NCBI GenBank assembly: GCA_963170155.1
Contig: CAUJGP010000026.1
Span: 1 to 64,000, forward strand
DNA length: 64,000 nt
From: Bdellovibrionota bacterium
GTDB taxonomy: Bacteria > Bdellovibrionota > Bdellovibrionia > Bdellovibrionales > Bdellovibrionaceae
Direction of reading: 5' to 3'
Position numbers and translations under genes: made by a program. Numbering within the stretch: the stretch's first letter is position 1; the number at the start of each line of letters is the position of its first letter. The notes under the pieces are model-generated. The model saw only the letters and a program-made list of their open reading frames with translations, made no database searches and had not been told where the DNA came from. Of the stretch, positions 47,161 through 55,583 are shown piece by piece.

Positions 47161-47681
47161 CCCAAACTCCTTTGAGGGAACTCTACCCAAGCTAGAATGG
47201 ATAGTCATATCTTCAGTTTAGAGGATAACCAGCGCTTTGAGCTAGCTTTTTGTTCAAAACTAGCCAGTGGTTGATTATTGTATTTCGATCATTGTCTAGC
47301 GGAAAAGGAGGAGATGGGCTTCATTCATAAAAATAGGATTTATTTGTATCTTGTATTGCTAAAGCCGAGTGACGGCAACGTCTCAAAAAAATCCAATGGT
47401 GGTGATGCCCTAGAGTTTCTTTTTGTTTCTTGTGGAATTTCAGAGTTTATCTCGAAGTGGGGCTTAGGGATTACAGATTCCGGTGGATGAGGTGGTGTTG
47501 ATGAGGGGGGTTAGAGGGCCGTTAGTACCGATGGGTAGTTATTTTATGGTTGGTGAGAATAACGCAAAAGCTTTGTTTGACCGGAACCCCTTTTTTCTTA
47601 TAGTCTCCAAAAGATGTTGAAACAATCAACCCGTTTGGGCTTATTCGTTAAAATAGTTAAAGCAATGGTTACAAAATAACA
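47161..47681. other. Long gap upstream of thrS with a possible signal-peptidase remnant and attenuator-like arms
   Basis: About 520 bases. A 70-codon TTG-start frame at 47278-47490 does not look like a protein. In another frame, 47468-47623 encodes about 51 residues whose part VPMGSYFMVGENN...DRNPFF resembles box D of signal peptidase I, a possible gene remnant. TTCCGGT (47478-47484) can pair with ACCGGAA (47580-47586), or GGGGTT (47507-47512) with AACCCC (47585-47590), the latter followed by T6. Confidence 0.35.
47468..47623 (+). pseudogene. Possible signal peptidase I (LepB) C-terminal remnant
   Basis: The open frame reads IPVDEVVLMRG, then GPLVPMGSYFMVGENN, KALFDRNPFF. Known LepB box D is 'VPxGxYFVMGDNRxNSxDSRxFG'; the order Val-Pro-x-Gly-x-Tyr-Phe, then Gly-Glu-Asn-Asn, then Asp-Arg, fits well for a decayed or divergent copy. 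The catalytic Ser and Lys regions are not found upstream in any frame. It could also be chance. An ATG at 47501 with GAGG eight bases upstream could start a 39-residue peptide. Confidence 0.3.
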
Positions 47682-49634
47682 ATGACGACAATTATTCTTC
47701 CTGATCAAAGCACGAAGGTCTTTGACCATGAACCTACAGCCCTTGAGGTGGCTCAGAGCATCGGGTCTCGTCTGGCCAAAGACACTTTGGGAGTTAAGAT
47801 CAATAATTCAAAGGAAATCAGCGATTTGCGGTTGCCCCTGAAAGATGGCTCTCGCATTGAGCTTATAACTACAAAACATCCAGAAGCTAATAATGTGATT
47901 CGCCACTCTTGTGCTCATTTGATGGCGCAAGCTGTGCAAGAGCTTTGGCCTGAGGTCAAGGTGACTATTGGTCCTGTGATTGAAAGTGGTTTCTATTACG
48001 ACTTTGACTCTCCCAGAGCCTTTAAAGAAGAGGATTTTGCGGCGATCGAAGCAAAAATGGCAGCATTAGCCCAAAAGGATTATCCACTTCTTCGTGAAGA
48101 ATGGCCTATTGACAAGGCTATTCATACATTTACTCAAATGGGAGAGCGCTTTAAGGTTGAAATCATTCAAGACTTGGCGGCAAAGGGTGAAAAGACCGTA
48201 AGTGTTTATTATCAAGGTCCTTGGTTTGATTTGTGTCGAGGTCCCCATGTTCAGAGTACGGGGCAAATTAAGACCTTTAAACTTCTCTCTGTGGCTGGCG
48301 CATATTGGCGTGGGAACGAAAAAAATCCTATGCTTCAAAGAGTCTATGCAACGGCTTTTCGCGATAAAAAAGAGTTAGAGGAGTATCTTGTTCAAATCGA
48401 AGAGGCGAAGAAACGCGACCACCGAAAACTGGGTAAGGAATTGGGATTATTTTATTTTTCTCCTTATTCTCCGGGAGCTCCTTTCTTTTCGCATAAAGGA
48501 GCTCTTGTTTATAATCAGTTAGTGAACTACATCCGTGAACTCTACCATGAAGTGGGTTACCAAGAGGTCATTACCCCTCAAATTTTTGACGTTGAGATGT
48601 TTCATACCTCTGGGCACTATCAAAACTATAAAGATAATATGTATTTTACAGAGATTGATGAGCGAGAGTTTTCTGTGAAGCCAATGAATTGTCCGGGGCA
48701 TTGCGTACTTTATGCTATGGAGCGCCATTCTTATCGAGAACTTCCTTTGCGTATGGCGGACTTTGGCCGACTTCACCGTTTTGAGAGAGCGGGAGCCATG
48801 CATGGCTTAACTCGCGTTAGAACATTTTGTCAGGATGATGCTCATATCTTTTGTACGTTGGAACAACTTCAAAGTGAAATTCATGGCTTTGTGAAGTTAC
48901 TCAATCGTATTTATCAACAGCTTGGAATGACAGAGTATCATATTTATTTATCCACTCGTCCTGAGCAAAGAATGGGTTCAGACGATATTTGGGATCGTGC
49001 TGAGGGGGCCTTACAAGCGGCTTTGGAATCTCTCAATTTACCATACACGATCAACCCTGGAGATGGGGCTTTCTATGGGCCTAAACTGGACATTATGTTT
49101 GTGGATGCGATTAAAAGGCCATGGCAGTTAGGGACAGTTCAGTGTGACTTTAATTTACCTAAAAACTTTAATTTAACATACGTGGGTGAGGATAATCAGG
49201 ATCATCAGCCTGTCATTCTTCATCGGGCAATCTTAGGCTCTTTGGAGCGTTTTATAGGTGTTTACTTGGAGCATACGGCAGGGCATTTGCCCACCTGGTT
49301 GAGTCCTCAGCAGGTGGCTATTTTAAATGTGACAGATCGAGTGAATGATTTTTGTGAAAAATTAGAGAAACAGTGGCACGCTCTAGGGCTTCGAGTGGAA
49401 TTTGATCGTCGCAATGAAAAGCTGAATTTTAAGATTCGAGAGACGCAGCTTCGGAAAACACCTTATATGGTGATTGTTGGTGATCGTGAGGCTGAGAAGG
49501 GTGAAATCTCTCTGCGCTTAAGAAGCGGTAAAACACTTTCTAACATTAAAATTGAAGATTTTACGAATACGGTATTAAAAGAAATCAATAACCGGGATTT
49601 AGTATCCCCATATAACCAGGAGGAAACCCATTAG
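47682..49634 (+). CDS. thrS: Threonyl-tRNA synthetase
   Basis: Class II synthetase charging tRNA-Thr. The 650-residue protein has the full domain set: TGS (1-62), the editing domain (about 65-225) with HSCAHLMAQA and the zinc-like CRGPH, the catalytic core with MNCPGHC and the class II motifs (FGRLHRFERAGAMHGLTR, motif 2), and the anticodon domain from about 540. The ribosome site of ATG 47682 is weak, as expected if translation is regulated. The stop overlaps the infC start. Confidence 0.97.
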   Translation: MTTIILPDQSTKVFDHEPTALEVAQSIGSRLAKDTLGVKINNSKEISDLRLPLKDGSRIELITTKHPEANNVIRHSCAHLMAQAVQELWPEVKVTIGPVIESGFYYDFDSPRAFKEEDFAAIEAKMAALAQKDYPLLREEWPIDKAIHTFTQMGERFKVEIIQDLAAKGEKTVSVYYQGPWFDLCRGPHVQSTGQIKTFKLLSVAGAYWRGNEKNPMLQRVYATAFRDKKELEEYLVQIEEAKKRDHRKLGKELGLFYFSPYSPGAPFFSHKGALVYNQLVNYIRELYHEVGYQEVITPQIFDVEMFHTSGHYQNYKDNMYFTEIDEREFSVKPMNCPGHCVLYAMERHSYRELPLRMADFGRLHRFERAGAMHGLTRVRTFCQDDAHIFCTLEQLQSEIHGFVKLLNRIYQQLGMTEYHIYLSTRPEQRMGSDDIWDRAEGALQAALESLNLPYTINPGDGAFYGPKLDIMFVDAIKRPWQLGTVQCDFNLPKNFNLTYVGEDNQDHQPVILHRAILGSLERFIGVYLEHTAGHLPTWLSPQQVAILNVTDRVNDFCEKLEKQWHALGLRVEFDRRNEKLNFKIRETQLRKTPYMVIVGDREAEKGEISLRLRSGKTLSNIKIEDFTNTVLKEINNRDLVSPYNQEETH

Positions 49635-50325
49635 CTTCAAAGGTCCACCAAGGGATTTTAAAAGTGGAGGCGGAAACGTTCATAATAAAAAAGAGCGTGG
49701 AGGCAAAGATCAACTGAGAGTCAATCGTGAGATTCGAGCTCCTCAAGTGCGCGTGATTGATAACGAAGGCGAGATGGTTGGCGTGATGTCTGTTCCTGAA
49801 GCTCTTCGTATCGCTGAGGACAAAGGACTTGATTTAATTGAGATTGCACCTACGGCAACGCCACCCACGTGTAAGATTATGGATTACGGAAAATACAAGT
49901 ATGAGAATAAGAAAAAAGCGGCGGCAGCTCGTAAAAAGCAAGTCATTGTCACTATTAAAGAGTTACAGCTCAGACCGCGTACAGATCAACATGATCTGGA
50001 AACCAAGCTAAAACATGCTCGGCGATTCATTCTTGAAGGAGACAAAGTAAAGGTGAATTTGCGATTTATGGGGCGTGAGATGGCCCATCAAGACTTGGGT
50101 GTTCAGTTATTGGGAAAAGTGATTCAGGGATTGCAAGATATCGCTATCACTGAAGTAGCTCCCAAGCTTGAAGGTAAGCAAATGTTTTTGTTGTTGGCTC
50201 CGGATCCGTTGAAGGTCAAAGAGTATTTGAAATTAAATCCTAAGGCCAACGGAAAGGACTTACCTCCTTTGAGTGCTGATGACTTGAGTGAAACTCAGCA
50301 TGCAGTGGATGTTGACGACGAATAA
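49630..50325 (+). CDS. infC: Translation initiation factor IF-3 (AUU start)
   Basis: Binds the 30S subunit and checks initiator tRNA and start codon. The frame runs back to ATT 49630, which overlaps the thrS stop (CATTAG). A perfect AGGAGG lies six bases before this ATT (49618-49623). There is no ATG or GTG upstream of 49747, and that later codon would delete the conserved N-terminal LRVNREIRAPQVRVID. So the start is AUU, as in E. coli infC, where IF-3 represses its own mRNA through that codon. The 231-residue product has both IF-3 domains joined by the Lys-rich KYENKKKAAAARKK linker, and a 25-residue acidic C-terminal extension. Confidence 0.93.
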   Translation: MSFKGPPRDFKSGGGNVHNKKERGGKDQLRVNREIRAPQVRVIDNEGEMVGVMSVPEALRIAEDKGLDLIEIAPTATPPTCKIMDYGKYKYENKKKAAAARKKQVIVTIKELQLRPRTDQHDLETKLKHARRFILEGDKVKVNLRFMGREMAHQDLGVQLLGKVIQGLQDIAITEVAPKLEGKQMFLLLAPDPLKVKEYLKLNPKANGKDLPPLSADDLSETQHAVDVDDE

Positions 50326-50391
50326 CACAACGAAAAAAAATTTTAACAACAATGATTGTTGAGATTGAGCTGTAAATCAGGAGTAGGGGCC

Positions 50392-51393
50392 ATGGTGGTG
50401 AACTATAAAGAAGCCGGAGTTGATGTACAGGTGGGCGAGTCACTAGTTCAGTGGCTAGCCTCTTCGAAGGATGGAAAAAAACACCACCAGAATAAGATTG
50501 TATCAGGCATTGGCGGTTTTGCTTCTTTGTTTCGAGCCGATTTTCGCGACATGGAAAAGCCGTGTCTTGTGACGTGCACAGACGGTGTGGGGACAAAAGT
50601 TAAATTAGGCAGTCAATTTCAACGTTATGAAGCTCTTGGACAAGATCTCGTTGCCATGTGCGTGAATGATTTGATTTGCTGTGGAGCGAGCCCTCTTTTA
50701 TTTTTAGATTATTATGCGACAGGAAAGTTAGAACTTACGGCTGCTAAGCAGTTTTTGTTAGGGGTGCAAAAAGCTTGTGATGCTTCTTTATGTGCTTTGG
50801 TTGGTGGAGAAACTGCAGAAATGCCAGGCGTCTATGCTCATCAAGATTTTGATTGTGCTGGCTTTGCAGTTGGTGTGGTTGATGAGGTGAAGGCTTTAGG
50901 TCCTCATCGTGTTCGAGAGGGTGACCATCTGGTTGGCATTAGTAGCAATGGTTTTCATAGCAATGGCTATTCTTTATTGCGAAAAGTTTTTGCTTCAGAC
51001 ATGAATCAATGGATTGATTATCTTCTGCGCCCTACACATTTGTATGTGGCATTAATGAAGTCTCTTTTAGAGCAGAATGTGGAAATTCACGCGGCGGCTC
51101 ATATCACGGGCGAGGGTATTGAAAATGTGCCGAGGGTGATTCCAGAGACCCTTTCTTGGGAAGGTCGCTCTTGGAAGTGGCCTGAGCCTTTTTATGAGGT
51201 TCAAAAACGAACAGGCCTGACAGATGCGGAGATGTTACGAACGCTCAATTGTGGTATTGGCTTTGTATTTATCCTTCCTGCTAGAGAAATCGAGAATTTA
51301 AAATCATTAGCGGAGAATCAAGGGTTTACGACTTATGATTTAGGGCGTATGGTGACTCGAAAAAAATCAGAGGAAGACATTATTGGATTATAG
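50392..51393 (+). CDS. purM: Phosphoribosylaminoimidazole synthetase (AIR synthetase)
   Basis: Step 5 of purine synthesis: FGAM + ATP to AIR. The 333-residue protein has the family motifs CTDGVGTKVKL, CVNDLICCGA and GGETAEMPGVY, then SSNGFHSNGYSLLRK. Start chosen at ATG 50392 with AGGAG upstream; a longer frame from 50356 lacks a ribosome site. It starts 66 bases after infC, in place of the usual rpmI-rplT, and overlaps purN by 11 bases. Confidence 0.95.
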   Translation: MVVNYKEAGVDVQVGESLVQWLASSKDGKKHHQNKIVSGIGGFASLFRADFRDMEKPCLVTCTDGVGTKVKLGSQFQRYEALGQDLVAMCVNDLICCGASPLLFLDYYATGKLELTAAKQFLLGVQKACDASLCALVGGETAEMPGVYAHQDFDCAGFAVGVVDEVKALGPHRVREGDHLVGISSNGFHSNGYSLLRKVFASDMNQWIDYLLRPTHLYVALMKSLLEQNVEIHAAAHITGEGIENVPRVIPETLSWEGRSWKWPEPFYEVQKRTGLTDAEMLRTLNCGIGFVFILPAREIENLKSLAENQGFTTYDLGRMVTRKKSEEDIIGL

Positions 51394-51946
51394 TCAGGGT
51401 TTGAAGCATCGATGGGCTGTTTTTATTTCCGGTCAGGGAACAAACCTTCAAGCGCTTCTCGATGCCCATCCAAAAGTTTCAGTTGAAATGGTGATTACGA
51501 GTCGGCTGGATGCTCCAGGTGTGGCTCGAGCCGAACGAGCCGGAGTTCCCGTTGTTCTTCATTCAAAGGGAGCTTCTTGGAGCGAGTTATCTCTTTATTT
51601 ACAGAACCAAAAAATTGATTTGATTTTTCTTTTAGGATTCATGAGAGTTCTTCCGGAAGAGTTTGTTAGAGATTGGGATAAAAAAATTTTGAATCTTCAT
51701 CCAAGTTTATTGCCTGAGTATAGAGGGCTTCGTGCCATGGAGAGAAGTTATGAAGATGGAGCGGCTATGGGAGTGACAATTCATTGGGTGACTCCTCAGT
51801 TGGATGAAGGCCCTCTACTCTTACAAAAAGAGATTTTTGCAAAAGGCCAAGCAAAGGCTTTTTCTTTTGAAAAGGTTAAAACGCATATTCATCAAGCCGA
51901 GAATGAATTGGTTGTGGAAGCTGTCAGGAAGGTTCAATCATGCTAG
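51383..51946 (+). CDS. purN: Phosphoribosylglycinamide formyltransferase
   Basis: Step 3 of purine synthesis, transferring a formyl group from 10-formyl-THF to GAR. The 187-residue protein has SGQGTNLQALL at the start and the catalytic set: Asn and His in LNLHPSLLPEYRG, and Asp in LDEGPLLLQ. The start is TTG 51383, eight bases after AGAGG and inside the end of purM; a second TTG at 51401 is possible. Its last codons overlap the unknown gene by seven bases. Confidence 0.92.
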   Translation: MDYSQGLKHRWAVFISGQGTNLQALLDAHPKVSVEMVITSRLDAPGVARAERAGVPVVLHSKGASWSELSLYLQNQKIDLIFLLGFMRVLPEEFVRDWDKKILNLHPSLLPEYRGLRAMERSYEDGAAMGVTIHWVTPQLDEGPLLLQKEIFAKGQAKAFSFEKVKTHIHQAENELVVEAVRKVQSC

Positions 51947-53232
51947 ATGCTCCAAGAATTTTAGTGGCTTCAGCATTTGGGCGAGGGCATTGGTTGTCAG
52001 CCAGGCTTTCTCAAATGGGTTTTCAGGTTCAGCTCATTGATGTCACAGAAAAATTGGGAAGTAGCACGCGTGAGGATCAAGAGGGGCCTTTTGGTTTTTT
52101 TGCTTTACGCGAATGGGAGCGAGGTGAGGCTGAGGCTTTAAATGCCTTAGGGCCTACGCAAGAAGTTTCAGGGGGGTTTACCCTTTGGCTCAAGAGTGGT
52201 CCTTGGGAGTTGCGGAGCAGCAGCTCTATTCATCGAGCTCGTGTTTTGAAGCAGTATGACCGTGCTTGGCCCATGGTGCATCAGTTTGGCGATGTGGTGG
52301 AAGATCGAAAGTTATGGATTGATAAACTTCAACCGCTTCACTTTGAAGAGAGGTGGATCGCATCTTTAGCCGCTGATATTCTCTCGAACCAGAGTCAGTG
52401 GTCTCATGAGGCTTATTTAAAATCAGTTCCAACATCTTTGTTTGAGCGGTATTTTTCCCGTACTCCTGAACAGCGCAACCATTCTGCGAGTTTAAAGTGG
52501 TGTGCTGACCGAGGTGTTATGGTGATTGAAAATGCCGAGATTCCCGATTTAGCTATCGAACACCGAAAAGTTCTTGGGTTAGAGGTGCGAACAAATCAAT
52601 CTCATTTTGTTCGATGTCATCATTTAATTTGGATGCTGACGTCCATGGAGACAGCTCATTTATCACCCCGTGCTTTTTTGAAAATTTATAAAGGACAACA
52701 GATGGAGCCGGAGTGGTGTTGGCTTCGTTATAAGCTTGATTTTGAAACGTCTATGGATATTTCAAGCCTGCCCAAGGAATTTTTATTGATAGAAGATCTG
52801 TATCTGCCGTGGGCGCACGATAACTACGTTCTTTTTCGGCAATCATTGCATGAAAATTCTTATCACGTGTGGATGAAGCTTCCGTATTCTCAGCGGTTCC
52901 ATCGAGACTACTTGCAAGATCGTATTCAGCCCTTGATGGAAAATCTGCAAAAAAGAAATTCGCGTTTAAAAATATCGAAGATGCATTTGCCCTCGGAAGC
53001 AACTAGCCATCTTAAAGAGCTTGGAGCCCCGTTGTTTCCAGTTTATCGTGCTGAAGATTTAGCGCGTCCGTTGGGGGTTGACTTGAAAAACTTAAAATTG
53101 AGTCATCCAGAGTCTTGGCCTTCCTATTCTTGGGGTACTATTTTTTCGTCGCAACAAAAAATCACTTCAGAGTTGCGACAGTGGTGGAGTGAGTTGAATC
53201 AAGAGCAAAAGCAAAGGGAGTTGAGATTATGA
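51940..53232 (+). CDS. Uncharacterised protein embedded in the purine operon, FAD-oxidoreductase-like fold
   Basis: The 430-residue protein shows no standard enzyme motif. Residues 5-40 (PRILVASAFGRGHW... FQVQLIDVTEKLG) look like the first strand-helix-strand of an FAD/NAD-binding flavoprotein with its GxGxxG lost. A later stretch (about 190-225: GVMVIENAEIPDLAIEHRKV, then a hydrophobic HHLIWML) resembles the middle strand block of amine-oxidase/desaturase proteins. So it may be a degenerate flavoprotein-like fold; this is a weak inference. It overlaps purN by seven bases and purB by four, so translation is coupled to both. I do not recognise it as a known purine enzyme. It could be an operon regulator or scaffold. 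Confidence 0.6.
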   Translation: MLDAPRILVASAFGRGHWLSARLSQMGFQVQLIDVTEKLGSSTREDQEGPFGFFALREWERGEAEALNALGPTQEVSGGFTLWLKSGPWELRSSSSIHRARVLKQYDRAWPMVHQFGDVVEDRKLWIDKLQPLHFEERWIASLAADILSNQSQWSHEAYLKSVPTSLFERYFSRTPEQRNHSASLKWCADRGVMVIENAEIPDLAIEHRKVLGLEVRTNQSHFVRCHHLIWMLTSMETAHLSPRAFLKIYKGQQMEPEWCWLRYKLDFETSMDISSLPKEFLLIEDLYLPWAHDNYVLFRQSLHENSYHVWMKLPYSQRFHRDYLQDRIQPLMENLQKRNSRLKISKMHLPSEATSHLKELGAPLFPVYRAEDLARPLGVDLKNLKLSHPESWPSYSWGTIFSSQQKITSELRQWWSELNQEQKQRELRL

Positions 53233-54530
53233 TTGAGAGGTACACGCGGCCTGAAATGGGTCGTCTCTGGAGTTTGGAGAGCAAGTTCGCTCGGATGCTA
53301 GAGGTTGAGATCGCGGTGGCTGAAGCTCAAAGTGAATTGGGATTAATCCCTATAAAAGCAGCGGGTGCTATTCGAAAAAAAGGAAAATTTTCAGTTGATC
53401 GTATCGCTCAGATTGAGCAGGAGACAAAACATGATGTCATCGCCTTTGTCACGAATGTAGCTGAAAATGTCGGAAGTGAAGGGCGTTATGTGCACTTTGG
53501 GATGACAAGCAGTGATGTGCTGGATACAGCGTTGAGTCTTCAGGTGCGAGGGGCAGGAGAGTTGTTGCTGGAATCTCTCCAAATTCTTGAAAAAGCATTG
53601 GTGAAGCTTGTGAAAAAAGAAGCTAAAACTCTTTGTGCTGGCAGAACCCATGGGATGTTTGCTGAGCCCACGACCTTTGGTTTTAAAATGGCGGGGTTTT
53701 TAGCAGAATTGCGAAGAAATAAAAAAAGAGTTCAATTCGCTTTACAAGAGATGATGATTTGTAAGCTGAGTGGTGCGGTGGGAACTTATTCAAGCCAATC
53801 GCCCGATGTTGAAAGACGAGTGGCTCAAAAACTCAAACTCACTCCAGAAACTGTGGCCACGCAAGTGATCCCTCGAGATCGGCATGCTCAGCTCTTGATG
53901 AGCTTAGCTCTGTTAGGAGCCGGATTTGAACGACTGGCAGTGGAATTACGACACTTGCAACGCAGTGAAGTGGGTGAGGTTGTTGAAGGATTTAAAAAGG
54001 GGCAGAAAGGATCTTCCGCTATGCCGCACAAAAAAAATCCTATCACAGCAGAAAATATCACCGGCTTATCAAGACTTTTGCGATCCTATGCTTTTGCTGC
54101 GATGGAAAATGTGGCGCTTTGGCATGAACGAGATATCAGTCACTCTTCTGTGGAGCGTGTGGTTTTTCCCGATGCATTTATTCTAGCGGATTATGCCACG
54201 GATCGAATGACTCAATTGGTGGAGGGTCTGACAACTTATCACGAACGTATGCAGAAAAACATGGATCAGGCCCAGGGAACATTGTTCAGCTCTCATGTTT
54301 TGCTGGCTTTGGTGGATCAGGGGCTTTCGCGTGAAGAGGCTTATAAAGTGGTTCAAAGACTCAGTCATTCTTTAAAACCGGGAGAGCATCTTAAAGAAAG
54401 CTTGAAGCAAGATCCAGAAACTCGTTCGCTTTTGAAAGTTAAAGAATTGGATGAAATTTTTTCTGGCCAAAGACATATTAAATCCATTGATAAAATTATC
54501 AATCGTATGATTTCTGAAAAAATGAGATAA
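53229..54530 (+). CDS. purB: Adenylosuccinate lyase
   Basis: Acts twice in purine synthesis: SAICAR to AICAR and adenylosuccinate to AMP. The 433-residue protein has the superfamily signature GSSAMPHKKNP (near 262) and the MTSSDVLDTA and GRTHGMFAEPTTFG regions. ATGA overlap with the preceding unknown gene. purC follows after 28 bases. Confidence 0.96.
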   Translation: MIERYTRPEMGRLWSLESKFARMLEVEIAVAEAQSELGLIPIKAAGAIRKKGKFSVDRIAQIEQETKHDVIAFVTNVAENVGSEGRYVHFGMTSSDVLDTALSLQVRGAGELLLESLQILEKALVKLVKKEAKTLCAGRTHGMFAEPTTFGFKMAGFLAELRRNKKRVQFALQEMMICKLSGAVGTYSSQSPDVERRVAQKLKLTPETVATQVIPRDRHAQLLMSLALLGAGFERLAVELRHLQRSEVGEVVEGFKKGQKGSSAMPHKKNPITAENITGLSRLLRSYAFAAMENVALWHERDISHSSVERVVFPDAFILADYATDRMTQLVEGLTTYHERMQKNMDQAQGTLFSSHVLLALVDQGLSREEAYKVVQRLSHSLKPGEHLKESLKQDPETRSLLKVKELDEIFSGQRHIKSIDKIINRMISEKMR

Positions 54531-54558
54531 GACTCCCATAAAATAAGGAATTTTATTT

Positions 54559-55323
54559 ATGACAAACTCTCCCATAAACACCCCTTCTTCACCATCCTTT
54601 GCTTCGACTCATTTGATTTATGAAGGCAAAGCAAAAAAAATTTTTGAAATTCCTGGAGAGCCCCACCATGTTTTAATGGAATTCAAAGACAGCTTAACGG
54701 CTTTCAATGCGCAAAAAAAGGGGTCCTTTGAATCCAAAGGAGTCATCAACCGTGATATTGCGGCTTTGATTTTTAAAGAATTGGCGGCTCAAGGTGTGCC
54801 TTCGCATTTCATTGAGAATATCGGGGAAAGGGGAATGAAAGCTCAAAAAGTTGAGATTATTCCTCTCGAAGTTGTTGTCAGAAATATTCTGGCTGGATCT
54901 ACGGCCAAAAAAATGGGGCGAGAAGAAGGTGAAAAGTTAGCAAGGCCTCTGGTGGAGTTTTACTATAAAAAAGATGAGTTGAACGATCCTTTTGTCAGTG
55001 ATGATCAAATCATTATTTTTCAAATTGCGGAGGCGCAGACGCTCGTCGACCTCAAACGTTTAGCTCTTGAGATCAACACGGTTTTGATTCAGTTATTCCA
55101 GTCCATAGGGATTGAGCTTGTAGATTTCAAAGTGGAGTTTGGACGAACCCAGGCGGGAGAATTGTTATTGGCTGATGAAATCACGCCAGATTGTTGCCGT
55201 CTTTGGGATTTAAAGACGGGTGAAAAGATGGACAAAGATCGGTTTCGCCGAGATTTGGGCGGTGTAGATCAATATTATCAAGAAGTTTTAAAACGTTTAT
55301 TAAAGCGCGGAGGTTTAGCATGA
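54559..55323 (+). CDS. purC: SAICAR synthetase
   Basis: Joins CAIR and aspartate. The 254-residue protein has YEGKAKKIFE, the FKDSLTAFNAQKK segment, EVVVRNILAGS and the metal-binding VDFKVEFGR...LLADEITPD. It has a 15-residue Ser/Pro/Asn-rich N-terminal extension before the first strand. AAGGAA precedes the ATG. Its stop overlaps purS (ATGA). Confidence 0.95.
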   Translation: MTNSPINTPSSPSFASTHLIYEGKAKKIFEIPGEPHHVLMEFKDSLTAFNAQKKGSFESKGVINRDIAALIFKELAAQGVPSHFIENIGERGMKAQKVEIIPLEVVVRNILAGSTAKKMGREEGEKLARPLVEFYYKKDELNDPFVSDDQIIIFQIAEAQTLVDLKRLALEINTVLIQLFQSIGIELVDFKVEFGRTQAGELLLADEITPDCCRLWDLKTGEKMDKDRFRRDLGGVDQYYQEVLKRLLKRGGLA

Positions 55324-55580
55324 GTGAATTTAAAATTGGAGTGCGAGTCATGCCTCGAGAGGTGATTTTAGACACCCAAGGCAGGGCTGTGGAAAAACTT
55401 TTAAAGCAAAAACAAATTGAAGTGGGGCATTGTCGTGTAGGACGTTTTGTGGAATTGGACTTCAATGAAGCGTCTCAGGATATGGCTTTGAGTAAAGCCA
55501 AGCTCATTGCCGAAACAGTTTTGCATAATCCATTAATTGAAACCTTTGAGCTTATTCCCATGTCTGTGACGGGGAGGTAG
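55320..55580 (+). CDS. purS: FGAM synthase small subunit PurS
   Basis: The 86-residue PurS links PurQ and PurL into the FGAM synthase complex of the Gram-positive/archaeal type, unlike the fused enterobacterial PurL. Characteristic segments are RVMPREVILDTQGRAV near the start and VGRFVELDF. Coupled to purC by ATGA overlap; the ribosome site of purQ (GGGAGG) lies over its stop. Confidence 0.92.
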   Translation: MSEFKIGVRVMPREVILDTQGRAVEKLLKQKQIEVGHCRVGRFVELDFNEASQDMALSKAKLIAETVLHNPLIETFELIPMSVTGR

Positions 55581-55583
55581 TTT

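Noticed and set aside
47358-47382. GCTAAAGCCGAG then GACG-GCAA-CGTC, a GNRA-capped stem that recalled a cyclic-di-GMP riboswitch
   Set aside because: The conserved flanking segments of that riboswitch class are not present and the stem is only four pairs.
47278-47490. 70-codon ORF upstream of thrS
   Set aside because: TTG start, no ribosome site and no recognisable protein character.
47500-47681. T-box leader before thrS
   Set aside because: The conserved T-box sequence and specifier structure are absent.
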